DNA of 64,000 nucleotides from the NCBI RefSeq assembly GCF_022369515.1, contig NZ_CP059724.1, positions 5,704,001 through 5,768,000 of the forward strand. Direction: 5' to 3'. The stretch is from Paenibacillus sp. 19GGS1-52 (GTDB lineage: Bacteria > Bacillota > Bacilli > Paenibacillales > Paenibacillaceae). The notes beneath the pieces were generated by a model. It was not told the DNA's origin. It ran no database searches and was given only the letters and a program-made list of their open reading frames with translations. Shown here one piece after another: positions 8,721 to 17,407 of this stretch. How positions within the stretch are numbered: position 1 is the first letter of the stretch; the number at the start of each line of letters is the position of its first letter. A program made the position numbers and the translations under genes.

Positions 8721-9065
8721 ATGAATCATAAAAAAGAAAATAGTCATGGATTCGGGCATGGCAAAGTGCTGGGAACAACATCAATGGGTGAAAGAGGACA
8801 AATTGTTATTCCTCGAGAAGCAAGGGAAGAACTTGATATCAAGCCAGGTGAGAAATTCATCGTTTTCGGGAATAAGCGCAAGGGAGCTGTCATTCTAGTC
8901 AAAGCAGAAATGTTCAACAAATTTGCGGATTTCTTTATGAGTGCTTCGAAAAAGTTTGAAAGTATGGCCCAAGCGATCTTTGATAAAAACACTACTCTCT
9001 CTGAAGATGAGGATGATGAACCTGTAGTAGCTGAAAAAAGACCTGAGGTAGATGAAAAGGAATGA
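8721..9065 (+). CDS. AbrB/SpoVT-type DNA-binding protein
   Basis: The ATG at 8721 follows GGGAGAG at proper spacing, giving 114 residues; an in-frame GTG-type start at 8688 has no such site. Residues about 18-60 form the swapped-hairpin AbrB domain (GERGQIVIPREAREEL, then DIKPGEKFIVFG). The rest is a helix and an acidic tail rich in Asp/Glu. Proteins of this type are small transcription regulators or antitoxin-like partners. The stop overlaps the next start by four bases (ATGA), so it is translationally coupled to the UbiB-like kinase. This pairing suggests the two act on one process. Confidence 0.85.
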   Translation: MNHKKENSHGFGHGKVLGTTSMGERGQIVIPREAREELDIKPGEKFIVFGNKRKGAVILVKAEMFNKFADFFMSASKKFESMAQAIFDKNTTLSEDEDDEPVVAEKRPEVDEKE

Positions 9066-10777
9066 GCGAATTCTTTAAATTGATGAAAGATGTCCGGTTC
9101 AGAAGAACCATGCGAATGATTTTTAAGTTCGCTTGGGATCTCTGGTGGCTGGACAAGCAAAAGCATTTTATCCCGAGCCGGCGCTTAGAAACGAAAACCA
9201 AAGCATTATACCGAAAACAGGCAACTTATTTTACGAAGACTGCAATGGATATGGGTGGATTAATAATCAAACTTGGGCAGCATGTTAGTGCGCAAGTGGA
9301 TATTTTGCCGAAGGAAATTATTGATGAATTGTCAAAGCTGCAGGATTCCGTAGATTCGGTAGATTTTTCCGAGATACAGCAAAAGGTAGAGAGTGAACTC
9401 AAAGTATCCATTAGCGAGGCTTTTGCTGAGTTTAGTACAACCCCAATCGCAGCGGCTTCCTTAGGACAAGTACATCGGGCGACATTACGAACAGGTGAAG
9501 AAGTCGCAGTGAAAGTTATGCGTCCTGGGGTAGAGGATATTATTAACATTGATTTCAAGTCTCTTCAAGTTGCGGTTCGATTGTTAAAACGCCAGACAAA
9601 GATTGCAGACTTCATGGACCTCGATGCTGTGTATGAGGAGTTTCGCGAAACTATTATGGAAGAGCTCGATTATCAAAAAGAGGGGCATAATGCAGAAGAA
9701 TTTCAGCTGCAGCTTATCCATCGAGATGATATCGTTGTTCCAGGCATTCATTGGTCCTATACCACTTCAAAAGTTTTGACCATGGAGTTTTTGGAAGGTG
9801 TGAAAATCAACGATTTTGCTAAGCTTGATGCTTGGGGTGTGGATCGCACTAAACTAGCGAAGTCATTGTTGGAAATTTTTATAGAACAGATTCTAGTAGA
9901 TGGCTTCTTTCACGCAGACCCACACCCAGGAAATGTTCTCGTGCAGTCTGACGGCACCATAGCATTAATCGATTTTGGAATGGTCGGACGAATTGCAGTT
10001 GATATGAAGGCGCAGATGGTAGCACTTGCAATGGCCGTGTATTTAAAAGATGCTCACGGCGCAATCGATGCTCTTAATCGTTTGAGATTTTTAAGACGGA
10101 ATGTAGATTTAGAGGTTCTTTCAAGGAATCTCACCTCATTATTTGAACAAATCAACGGGGATACGTTTGACTTAAGTTTTGTGACGTCAGGTGACAATGT
10201 TGAGGAGTTACGTGATTTCCTTTATTCCCAGCCCTTTCAGTTACCGGCAAATACAACCTTTTTGGGAAAAGCACTGGGCACAGTGTATGGACTTTGTCTA
10301 GGTCTGGACCCTGAGTTTGATTTGATTGGGACCGCTAAGCCTTATGTTGAAGAGGTTGTGCGTAGCGATCTACGAGGAAGTGTCTTCTCCAACTTTGTAG
10401 ATGAAGGCAAGAATCTTCTAAAAGGAATCCTTCCTACGACCAAGAAGTTCATTTCTGCAGTAGATAAAATGGATAGCGGAAATTTACGGGTAAAGCTATC
10501 CAGTTCCTTTGAGAAAAAATTGATAGATACCCAGAATAAGAACACCGAGCGAATTATTGCAACAATCATTGGAGCGGTATCCCTTCTGACGGCCGCAAAC
10601 ATGTGGAATGACGTGAATCCTATTGTTTCTTATGTGTTAGGCGCTTTGGGATTGGTCATTATGCTGAGCCAGCTCAAAACGAGAGGAAACCGCCGTGAAG
10701 TAAGACATGCCAGGCAGATGAGAGCCATGCGTGAACAGAGTAGATTGGAAAAGTCGAAGTTTAATTCCCATGAATAA
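9062..10777 (+). CDS. ABC1/AarF/UbiB-family atypical kinase
   Basis: The 571-residue protein has the UbiB family signature in order: the KxGQ helix (LIIKLGQHVSAQVDILPKE), the Ala-rich nucleotide loop (AAASLGQVHRA), VAVKVMRPG with the catalytic-type Lys, HADPHPGNVLV and IDFGMVGR. Two hydrophobic segments near the C-terminus (about residues 500-545) should place it in the membrane. UbiB members support isoprenoid quinone synthesis or lipid homeostasis; a Gram-positive with menaquinone would not need it for ubiquinone, so its role here is open. It is coupled to the AbrB gene and followed by a strong terminator. Confidence 0.9.
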   Translation: MSEFFKLMKDVRFRRTMRMIFKFAWDLWWLDKQKHFIPSRRLETKTKALYRKQATYFTKTAMDMGGLIIKLGQHVSAQVDILPKEIIDELSKLQDSVDSVDFSEIQQKVESELKVSISEAFAEFSTTPIAAASLGQVHRATLRTGEEVAVKVMRPGVEDIINIDFKSLQVAVRLLKRQTKIADFMDLDAVYEEFRETIMEELDYQKEGHNAEEFQLQLIHRDDIVVPGIHWSYTTSKVLTMEFLEGVKINDFAKLDAWGVDRTKLAKSLLEIFIEQILVDGFFHADPHPGNVLVQSDGTIALIDFGMVGRIAVDMKAQMVALAMAVYLKDAHGAIDALNRLRFLRRNVDLEVLSRNLTSLFEQINGDTFDLSFVTSGDNVEELRDFLYSQPFQLPANTTFLGKALGTVYGLCLGLDPEFDLIGTAKPYVEEVVRSDLRGSVFSNFVDEGKNLLKGILPTTKKFISAVDKMDSGNLRVKLSSSFEKKLIDTQNKNTERIIATIIGAVSLLTAANMWNDVNPIVSYVLGALGLVIMLSQLKTRGNRREVRHARQMRAMREQSRLEKSKFNSHE

Positions 10778-10779
10778 CG

Positions 10780-10826
10780 GCCAAATAACAGAAGACCCAT
10801 ATTTAATCGGTCCTCTGTTATTTGGC
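10780..10826. terminator. Strong intrinsic terminator after the ubiB-like gene
   Basis: GCCAAATAACAG (10780-10791) is perfectly complementary to 10815-10826, with further pairing inside. The 147 bp from here to the TetR stop hold nothing recognisable. Confidence 0.75.
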
Positions 10827-10973
10827 AACTTCCTATCACCATGATAGCGATACCTCTCCAGCCAGTCGACCAAACCTCTTGGGGAAATGCCCAGGAGGCT
10901 ATCCGGCGTTTCATAGTCGCATAGCCTACACGCATACATTCAATTCAATGCCCTGCAAGGAAAACTATCGCTA

Positions 10974-11537
10974 TTATTCCGATATCACCGCTTCAACCAA
11001 CTTCCAGACCCCTTCAAATTCTCTTTTCATATCAACCAGCAACCACTTATCAGCAAAGGCAGGTGCGGAAAACCAGGAGAATGCCAATAGAAGGGCATGT
11101 AACTGCCCGCTGTCTTCAATTCTACTTGCCGCTTTTAAACTGGCCAATAACTCTTCAATGTGTAGGGCCCAGACAATTGGATTCCCATCAATATAAGTGG
11201 TATATAACTTGAACATTTCTGGATCATGTAAATAAGATTGATATTTGGATTCGCTCAAAATCCATAGCCAGTCATGAACGATTTCCTTTGTAGATGAATA
11301 GTTTTCAGTTTCAAAAGGAAGCAGTTTGGCCAGTTCATGATTAAGCCATAAATGTGAAAGAGCAGTCCATAGTTCTTCTTTTCCTGTGAAATACTTATAA
11401 ATCGCCGCATGAGTCGTTCCTAGTTCATTTGCAACTTTTGAAAGATTAACTTTTTCCATGCCTTGTTCAGCCACCATTCGGTGAGCGGTTTTCAATATTA
11501 GTTCTCTGCTTAAATTTTTCATGCATTCATTATACAT
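10974..11537 (-). CDS. TetR-family regulator, divergent to a dehydrogenase
   Basis: The ATG at 11537 has GGAG about 8 bases upstream; the internal ATG at 11522 has no ribosome site. The 187-residue protein has an N-terminal HTH (LSKVANELGTTHAAIYKYFT followed by KEELW) and a C-terminal helical domain resembling the WHG-type ligand domain. It is transcribed away from the short-chain dehydrogenase at 11842, and two copies of a 26-bp dyad lie between them, so it very likely represses both itself and that gene. The ligand is unknown. Confidence 0.88.
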   Translation of the reverse strand: MYNECMKNLSRELILKTAHRMVAEQGMEKVNLSKVANELGTTHAAIYKYFTGKEELWTALSHLWLNHELAKLLPFETENYSSTKEIVHDWLWILSESKYQSYLHDPEMFKLYTTYIDGNPIVWALHIEELLASLKAASRIEDSGQLHALLLAFSWFSAPAFADKWLLVDMKREFEGVWKLVEAVISE

Positions 11538-11549
11538 ACATGCACTCCA

Positions 11550-11575
11550 AGTTACAACTATTGACTTTTGTAACT
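11550..11575. promoter_or_regulatory. TetR operator, copy 1
   Basis: A 26-bp dyad with ends AGTTACAA and TTGTAACT. It matches copy 2 at 22 of 26 positions. It lies 12 bp before the TetR start codon. Confidence 0.7.
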
Positions 11576-11606
11576 GAACAGTGTAAATTCATTTCATTAG
11601 TTAGTT

Positions 11607-11632
11607 AGTTACAGATATTGATATTTGTAACT
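11607..11632. promoter_or_regulatory. TetR operator, copy 2, with nested larger dyad
   Basis: A 26-bp dyad with ends AGTTACA and TGTAACT, centred 57 bp from copy 1. It is nested in a longer inverted repeat (ATTTCATTAGTTA at 11591 and its complement ending at 11640). A possible -35 TTGATA at 11618-11623 lies inside it, so binding would block the dehydrogenase promoter. Confidence 0.7.
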
Positions 11633-11841
11633 AATGAAATAAATATGGATCAAGATACGACATCGTGGATGTAATAGCTGGTTTTAAGATACAGGGGATT
11701 GATTAGTGTATTTACCATGATCTTTGTAAGCTGATCGGACTCCCAAACGCGCAACATGTTGCACACGATTCAGCGTAAAAGGAATAAATGGTTCGAGTCT
11801 CTAAATTCCTAGAAGTTACAGCAATCAAACAAAGGAGTGTA

Positions 11842-12795
11842 ATGAAAATGGAAAATTTCCCTAAATGGACAGCATCAGATATCCCATCTCAGCGAGGAAG
11901 TTCGGCTATTGTCACCGGCACGGGAGGCTTGGGCTACGAAACGGCCTTGGAGCTAGCAAAAAATGGGGCAGAGGTTATTGTAGCAGGCCGTGACAAGGCA
12001 AAAGGAGCAGAGGCCGTTAAAAAGATCCTTAACAGCGTAGCCTCTGCCAACATACGCTTTGAAGAATTGGATCTTGCCAGCTTAGCCTCGGTACAAGCGT
12101 TCGGCGAACGGATGAATAATGAGCGTCAAAGCCTAGATCTTCTGATCAACAATGCCGGCGTAATGACGCCTCCAACCCGCAAAACCACGAAAGATGGGTT
12201 TGAGCTTCAATTCGGCACGAATTACCTCGGACATTTCGCATTGACAGCCCACCTGATGCCTTTGCTGCGAAAAGGAAAAAATCCACGAGTGGTCCATCTG
12301 AGCAGCATTGCCCACCGCAGCGGCGTCATTCATTTTGACGACTTGCAATTTGAAGGTCGTTATAAAGCAATGGGGGCTTACTCTCAATCTAAAATTGCCA
12401 TGATTATGTTCGCGTTGGAGCTTCAGCGGCGCAGTGACGCATCGGGTTGGGGGCTGCTGAGCATTCCGGTTCATCCGGGAATTTCGCGCACGGATCTACT
12501 TGTTAACGGGGCTGGACCGAACAGCTCTGCGGGAATAGCCCGAAGGTTGCTAGGCCCGATCTTATTCCAGCCCGCCGCTCAAGGCGCCCTTCCGACTTTA
12601 TTCGCTGCCACATCGCCAAGCGCGAAGGGCGGGACTTATTACGGTCCCGGCGGATTCTCAGAAATAAGAGGCTTGCCAAAACCGGCCAAGATCGCTCCGC
12701 AAGGATTGGATAATGCTGTCGCATCCCAACTGTGGGAAGTATCCAAACAACTGACGCATGTGGATTTCGACAAAATTGCTTCAATGAATTCATAA
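11842..12795 (+). CDS. Short-chain dehydrogenase/reductase
   Basis: The ATG at 11842 follows AAAGGAGTGTA; a second ATG at 11848 is equally usable. The 317-residue protein has the classical SDR fold: a cofactor loop TGTGGLGYETA near residue 25, NNAG, HLSSIAHRSG with the catalytic Ser, and YSQSK carrying the catalytic Tyr and Lys. The layout resembles retinol-dehydrogenase-like oxidoreductases. The cofactor loop reads TGTGGLG rather than the common TGxxxGIG, a mild variation. It is divergent from a TetR gene with two operators, so it is probably induced by a small molecule that it modifies (inference). Confidence 0.88.
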   Translation: MKMENFPKWTASDIPSQRGSSAIVTGTGGLGYETALELAKNGAEVIVAGRDKAKGAEAVKKILNSVASANIRFEELDLASLASVQAFGERMNNERQSLDLLINNAGVMTPPTRKTTKDGFELQFGTNYLGHFALTAHLMPLLRKGKNPRVVHLSSIAHRSGVIHFDDLQFEGRYKAMGAYSQSKIAMIMFALELQRRSDASGWGLLSIPVHPGISRTDLLVNGAGPNSSAGIARRLLGPILFQPAAQGALPTLFAATSPSAKGGTYYGPGGFSEIRGLPKPAKIAPQGLDNAVASQLWEVSKQLTHVDFDKIASMNS

Positions 12796-12821
12796 TTATT
12801 CTTTTCTAAGAGTTTGAAAAT

Positions 12822-13069
12822 ATGAAAATGATTTTATGGTTTGTAGCCTATGGATGGATTATTGTTACGGGTTCTTCGGCCTGATCCTTGTTCTTCAGGC
12901 ACCGAAACTGGTGGTTCAATGGCCAGTCATTACGCTCACCCTCGTTGCCGCTGTTGGATGGCTGGCAATCAGTTTTATGTTTCTCCCATATAAAGAACCG
13001 AAAATCATCAGTTCCATATTTGTGGTGCTTGTTCTCGCAGCTACTTCGTCATCTTTTCTGATTACATGA
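12822..13069 (+). pseudogene. Possible frameshifted small membrane protein
   Basis: A frame from the ATG at 12822 reads MKMILWFVAYGWIIVTG and stops at 12884. A second frame from about 12870 continues with hydrophobic stretches (GLILVLQAPKLVVQW, LVAAVGWLAISFMFLPYKEP and a last helix) to 13069. Joined, they give a plausible protein of about 80 residues with three membrane helices, so one frameshift is suspected. The ribosome site is weak and the family is not recognised. The remaining sequence to 13219 holds nothing I can identify. Confidence 0.35.
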
Positions 13070-13219
13070 GGGATAACCAAAATTCTGCCTGATGTACTGC
13101 GTTTAGTATTGAAAGGTTAAGCTCATGGGCCGGGGGAACATTCCTTACTGTGGCAGCTTCTCGACCAGTTTGGGACTCAACCCAGCCTCTCTCTCCCAGC
13201 CGCACCTGACCTTGCCCCT

Positions 13220-14155
13220 TTACTTATTCCAGGTGTACCTCATCTCCCTGAATCCGACATCCCATATTCTCTCATTTCCCTCCAGAATGATCGTGAGCTC
13301 ATTGTCCCCTTGAAGATAAATGGAGGACATCCCCGGTTCATGGCTAGGATCTTCTGAGGACGTGGAGAGATACTCCTGGCCATCGGCAGAGATGCGCAGA
13401 CTCCCATGAGCATCCTCTTGATCAGGAATTCCAAAATTTAAGTAGAGATAAAGCTCCTTTTTGCCTAACGTATATGTGTACTTCACCGTACTTTCACCTT
13501 CGGTGCTGTACGCATTATACTGGGGCTCTACGTTTTGTCCGCCGATTTGGAAGCTGTCTCGTGTTGTTCCCGTCGATGAACTTGCACCGCTGTTTTTCAA
13601 CTCGTTTAATGCAACGAAGGGGCCTAGTTCTTTAGTGAACGCTTTGTCGACGATCCCGAAGCTCCCCCAAATCCCGATCATCAGGACGATGGCGGAGATG
13701 CCCGTAGCGGCTAGGTTTCTCCGGACTTTTTTTGTACGAAATCCGAATCTAAACGCCCCGAATCCGACTGCTGCGCCTAAAGAGTTTTGAATAACGTCGT
13801 TCATATCGAAGCTGCCGAGCAAAGTGAGCGCCTGAACGGTCTCAAGCACAAGGATACACAGGATGAATAGGATCATGAATCGAATGAAGCCGGTTCGATA
13901 TAACAATGGGATCAAGATACCGAAAGGGATGAAGGCTGCGATGTTTCCAAAACCCACAGCATCCATAATCGTAGGTTGTAGAAGATCCGATAGATCCGGC
14001 AGCCTGAAAAAATCATCCGGTAAAAATAGAAAGGTGTAACCTGTCTCCCGACCTACGGTATCTGCTCTGCCGAAAGCAATAAACATAAAATAAAGAATCA
14101 AAACGGTATAGCATAGGGTTATGGCTAAAATAACTTTACGATGCTCGGTATTCAT
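13220..14155 (-). CDS. VanZ-like membrane protein
   Basis: The ATG at 14155 follows AAAGGAGCAG. The 311-residue protein starts with a VanZ-type domain: a first helix (VILAITLCYTVLILYFMFI), a loop with a conserved N (GNIAAFIPFGILIPLL), a third helix, then ETVQALTLLGSFDMNDVIQN and a glycine-rich helix. A fifth helix precedes an extracellular beta domain of about 130 residues that looks like a carbohydrate-binding module (YLNFGIPD, STSSEDPSHEPG). VanZ proteins can give low-level teicoplanin resistance, but most relatives have no proven role. It stands alone. Confidence 0.82.
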   Translation of the reverse strand: MNTEHRKVILAITLCYTVLILYFMFIAFGRADTVGRETGYTFLFLPDDFFRLPDLSDLLQPTIMDAVGFGNIAAFIPFGILIPLLYRTGFIRFMILFILCILVLETVQALTLLGSFDMNDVIQNSLGAAVGFGAFRFGFRTKKVRRNLAATGISAIVLMIGIWGSFGIVDKAFTKELGPFVALNELKNSGASSSTGTTRDSFQIGGQNVEPQYNAYSTEGESTVKYTYTLGKKELYLYLNFGIPDQEDAHGSLRISADGQEYLSTSSEDPSHEPGMSSIYLQGDNELTIILEGNERIWDVGFREMRYTWNK

Positions 14156-14408
14156 TATCTGCTCCTTTATTCGAAAGCGCTCTGTAGACTAGAGTACCTC
14201 ATAATGACACGCTGGTAAACAGTAAAGGCAAGCCTGCTATCATGCAAGGAGAAGGAAATTCAATCCTCTTGACAAAGGTCCCGATTTCCCATTATGCCCC
14301 GCGAGGAATTCCATAAAAAACTTGCCATTACTTATGATACGGTTCACCGTAATGTATCTAAGCACAAACTTCGATTTGACCACAAAATATACATCTCCAT
14401 ATAAAACA

Positions 14409-14436
14409 AAGCCACTCCTGAAACAAGAAGTGGTTT
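14409..14436 (-). terminator. Intrinsic terminator of the 14439-15983 gene set
   Basis: AAACCACTT pairs with AGTGGCTT on the minus strand, followed by TGTTTTAT. It abuts the stop of the 149-residue gene. The region 14156-14408 upstream of it holds no other feature I can support. Confidence 0.7.
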
Positions 14437-14438
14437 CT

Positions 14439-14888
14439 TTATTGATTCTTTGTATCCCACTCAAGATTGCTTTTCCAGTCAGACCACAATAACTTTATCG
14501 TATTAACCAACCACTCTCCACCAAACGTTATTGTCCCTTCGTGAGAAGCATAGATAATCCAATCCATATTCTGCGAAGTCCAAAACCCCTCACCGCCTGT
14601 GAAATCGCCATTGTAGCAATAATAAGGGTATAGGTTTGAAACCTGTATGTTGTAGGTCTCACCTGTTTCTAGAAATTCAATCACCTGCTCTACTCCATGG
14701 TGCTTAAGCAACGCAATAATATCATTTAACTTTTCTTCACTTTCGATGTATTCGGAATTAAAAGCAATAAGGTCTTCTCTACTGCATTCAAATAATGGAT
14801 ACCAGTAAGGTTGTCTTATATCCCATACTTGCTCCATATCTTTCCTCAAACTTATAGAAACCTCTTCTGGAATTATCACTTTTTGCAT
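14439..14888 (-). CDS. Hypothetical protein, immunity-like context
   Basis: The 149-residue protein has a good start (AAAGGAGGG before the ATG at 14888). It is acidic, rich in Trp and Tyr, with no signal peptide or membrane segment, and appears to be a soluble alpha/beta protein. No family is recognised. It is the last of three AT-rich genes on the same strand with gaps of about 40 bp. Small soluble unrelated neighbours of this kind are typical of immunity genes left behind by polymorphic toxin loci, but no toxin is present here. Confidence 0.6.
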   Translation of the reverse strand: MQKVIIPEEVSISLRKDMEQVWDIRQPYWYPLFECSREDLIAFNSEYIESEEKLNDIIALLKHHGVEQVIEFLETGETYNIQVSNLYPYYCYNGDFTGGEGFWTSQNMDWIIYASHEGTITFGGEWLVNTIKLLWSDWKSNLEWDTKNQ

Positions 14889-14925
14889 GAGAATCCCTCC
14901 TTTATGCTCTCTTTTAGACTTACGC

Positions 14926-15216
14926 TTAGATAATAGTCACTATTGCAATATCCTTTCCCGCCCAAAGATTAAAGCTATAGCCTGTTTCGAGCAGTTCCCA
15001 AGGTGCTTCGTCAACTATGAAAGCCACATCCGCATATGTATCCCACGTACCATTAATATGTCTTGTTATCCTAACTAACACAGTCCATGTATCCCCATGA
15101 AATGTCTTATCCTTGATTTCTCCAAAGTTTACAACTATGTCTCGCACCCATTCATTAACAGGAAACCGATTAGGGTCTTTATTCCACTTGATAAGGGCTT
15201 TTACAAACCTGTCCAC
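14926..15216 (-). CDS. Small hypothetical protein (96 aa)
   Basis: A GTG start at 15216 follows AAGGGGG. The protein is a compact beta-rich domain ending in WELLETGYSFNLWAGKDIAI, with no signal peptide. That C-terminal pattern is seen in some Rhs-associated immunity proteins, but I cannot name a family. It sits between two other unknown genes in the same direction and probably in one transcript. Confidence 0.55.
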   Translation of the reverse strand: MDRFVKALIKWNKDPNRFPVNEWVRDIVVNFGEIKDKTFHGDTWTVLVRITRHINGTWDTYADVAFIVDEAPWELLETGYSFNLWAGKDIAIVTII

Positions 15217-15254
15217 GTTATTCCCCCTTCTTGTTTAGCAATAGAATCCATGTT

Positions 15255-15983
15255 TTATCTATAAGACATAATCATCCATTCATTATTTTTATACATGAGC
15301 CAATATTCCAAATTAGCTTTTGCCTTATGTCTCTCCATGTTGTTATATACATCGTCAAAATCCATAATTTTACCAATTACACTAAAAGGGATTTCCAAGC
15401 TGTTTCGAGATTTAATGACCCTATATAAATCAACTAAAATTCCATCCTTAGCCAATAACGCTAGTTGTTCTCCAACGTCATGACTTAATGGTGCTACATT
15501 CTTCTTATATGACTTCAATCTATTTGAAATCAGTCTCCGTAATACATCAATGAAATCGTTTTTGTCTTTATAGAAAACTTTATTGAACCAACCATCATCA
15601 TGTGCCAAATACACATACTTGTTATTGAGTTTTTCAAAAAATGGACTACTTAATGCTTCTTTATAATGACCTAAATACAATAACTCTGCTTTTTCTTGCG
15701 GTTCGAGATTATCGAGGGAAGCAACATTATCAAAGTCCATCCAACAAAAATCCCCATAATGATGAACATTTTCTTTGTACAGGTCACTTAGATGTTCTTT
15801 TCTTAAATATTCTAATCTTAGCCCGTAATGAAAATCTTCTCCTGTATATCCAGATGCAAGTAGCAAGACATTATTTAGTTCATTCGTGAGTGAATTAATA
15901 AAATCAATAAACTCTATACCCATTGATGTTAATGACTGTTCCTTCTCGTTATATATCATGTAAATAACATCTTTCGTTTTCAT
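15255..15983 (-). CDS. Hypothetical protein (242 aa), first gene of the island
   Basis: The ATG at 15983 is preferred because GAGAGG lies 7 bases upstream; a TTG at 15998 would lie across that site. The protein is soluble, mixed charge, rich in Tyr, Asn and Lys, and the gene is clearly more AT-rich than tex or the ABC1 gene. No domain is recognised. The high AT content and the IS1182 relic 270 bp away point to horizontal acquisition. Bases 15984-16249 upstream hold no other gene. Confidence 0.6.
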   Translation of the reverse strand: MKTKDVIYMIYNEKEQSLTSMGIEFIDFINSLTNELNNVLLLASGYTGEDFHYGLRLEYLRKEHLSDLYKENVHHYGDFCWMDFDNVASLDNLEPQEKAELLYLGHYKEALSSPFFEKLNNKYVYLAHDDGWFNKVFYKDKNDFIDVLRRLISNRLKSYKKNVAPLSHDVGEQLALLAKDGILVDLYRVIKSRNSLEIPFSVIGKIMDFDDVYNNMERHKAKANLEYWLMYKNNEWMIMSYR

Positions 15984-16249
15984 TAGTATTCCTCTCAAAA
16001 TTAATAATTTTTTGTCTATCGACAGTTAACCAATTATACCATATGTTGGTATTCACCTTTTATTGTCGTTTCGCTCTCTAATTCAACTAATAGTCGCTGA
16101 CTGGATGTGCATACCCCTAACTGAGAATGATCTATTATGAAAAGGATGTAAACTATCCCCCCTAACTTACATAGCATACCTTGACCGCCTAGACAGCCTT
16201 CCAAGGCATGTTGAAACCTGCTGATAGATTCCACAGCCATATTAAAAGC

Positions 16250-17285
16250 GCTTAGAAGCCCATGCCCTGTTCGCTGACATTGAAACGGCAGAAGAACAGG
16301 AAGAACAAGAGAATTCAGGCAAAGACCTGGCTGAACTCGGCACAGATTCCGAAGTGAGCAGCGTGAAACTTGAACAGGTGGTGCAAAAGCTCGAAGCTCA
16401 GCTGGCCCAAAAACCGAAAGACAAGCCCTTAAAAAAAGCTGTTCAGACGCTGCGCAAGGATTGGCTTCCCCGACTGCTGAAGTACGAACAATACCAAAAG
16501 CTCCTTGGTGACCGGAACAGTTTCAGTAAGACAGATCCAGATGCAACGTTTATGCGGATGAAAGAAGACCACATGCGAAATGGCCAGCTGAAACCGGGAT
16601 ACAATGTGCAAATCGGGACCGAAAACCAATTTATTTTAGCCTACAGTTTACACCAAAGACCGACCGACACCCGCTGTTTAGAGCCGCATATGGAAAAAGC
16701 GCAGCAGATCCTCGGAAAACTGCCCAAGACAGTCATTGCGGATGCAGGCTACGGCAGCGAAGAAAACTACGCCTATCTGGAAAAGAAAGAGATTCAGGCG
16801 GTGGTGAAGTACGGCAGCTACCACAAGGAAAAGAGCAAAGCCTGGAAAGCGAATGAAAGCGAATGTTGGTAAAATCGAGAACTGGACGTGCCCCGCCGGG
16901 AAAGTGCTGCATTTCCGCAGAGAAAGCAAGGAAATCTCATAGAATGGATATGAAATTCACAAACGTCATTACCGAAGTCAGAGCTGCGAGGGCTGTCCGC
17001 TGAAGGAACGCTGCACGAAGGCAGCCGAAGATCGGGAAGTGGTTGTTAGTTTGGAACGACTACGTTATCAAAAGCAGGCTCGTGAGATCTTGCGAAGTGA
17101 GGAAGGTTACACTCTGGCCGTACGCCGAATGACGGAACCAGAAAGTGTATTTGGACAACTGAAAAATAACCGGGGCATCCGGCGCTTTCTGCTTCGCGGC
17201 ATGGAAAAAGTGACGCTTGAGGTCGGGTAGCTTTCACTTGTCCACAATTTACTGAAGCGAGCAGCCATAGACCAAAAACATAGAG
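16250..17285 (+). pseudogene. IS1182-family transposase relic
   Basis: The frame enters without a start at about 16250 (FADIETAEEQEEQ), continues through the DDE core (SKTDPDATFMRMKEDHM, GYNVQIGTENQF, VIADAGYGSEENYAYL) and breaks at about 16872. It resumes in another frame with the Cys-rich segment (CEGCPLKERC) and the C-terminal RMTEPESVFGQLKNNRGIRR, interrupted by two further stops. The 5' third of the gene is missing. The right IS end is still present at 17351-17393. It is inactive. Confidence 0.88.
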
Positions 17286-17321
17286 CAGCACACCTCCAAT
17301 AACAGGAGGTGTGCTGCTCTA
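17281..17321. terminator. Perfect 17-bp hairpin at the end of the IS relic
   Basis: TAGAGCAGCACACCTCC (17281-17297) is exactly complementary to 17305-17321 with a 7-base loop. It marks the end of the transposase region and would work as a terminator in either direction. Confidence 0.7.
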
Positions 17322-17350
17322 TTGACTTTTATGCTTTTAAAATTGAAGGT

Positions 17351-17393
17351 GGCCTGTCTCTGCTTGTAGAAAATCTACTTTTGAGACAGCCCC
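17351..17393 (+). repeat. Right end of the IS1182-type element
   Basis: The stretch from GGCCTGTCTC to GAGACAGCCCC contains an inner inverted repeat (GTAGA/TCTAC) and ends with the GAGACAGCCCC terminus typical of IS1182-type ends. The matching left end is absent, in line with 5' loss. Confidence 0.55.
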
Positions 17394-17407
17394 TTCTCTA
17401 TGTTTAT

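Noticed and set aside
10637-10939. Minus-strand ORF running over the end of the UbiB gene
   Set aside because: It is a shadow of the coding strand and its upstream part matches nothing known.
14240-14464. Minus-strand ORF of 74 codons
   Set aside because: Spans the terminator after the 149-residue gene and has no good start site.
16034-16240. Minus-strand ORF of 68 codons beside the IS1182 relic
   Set aside because: No ribosome site, no recognised domain; probably chance.
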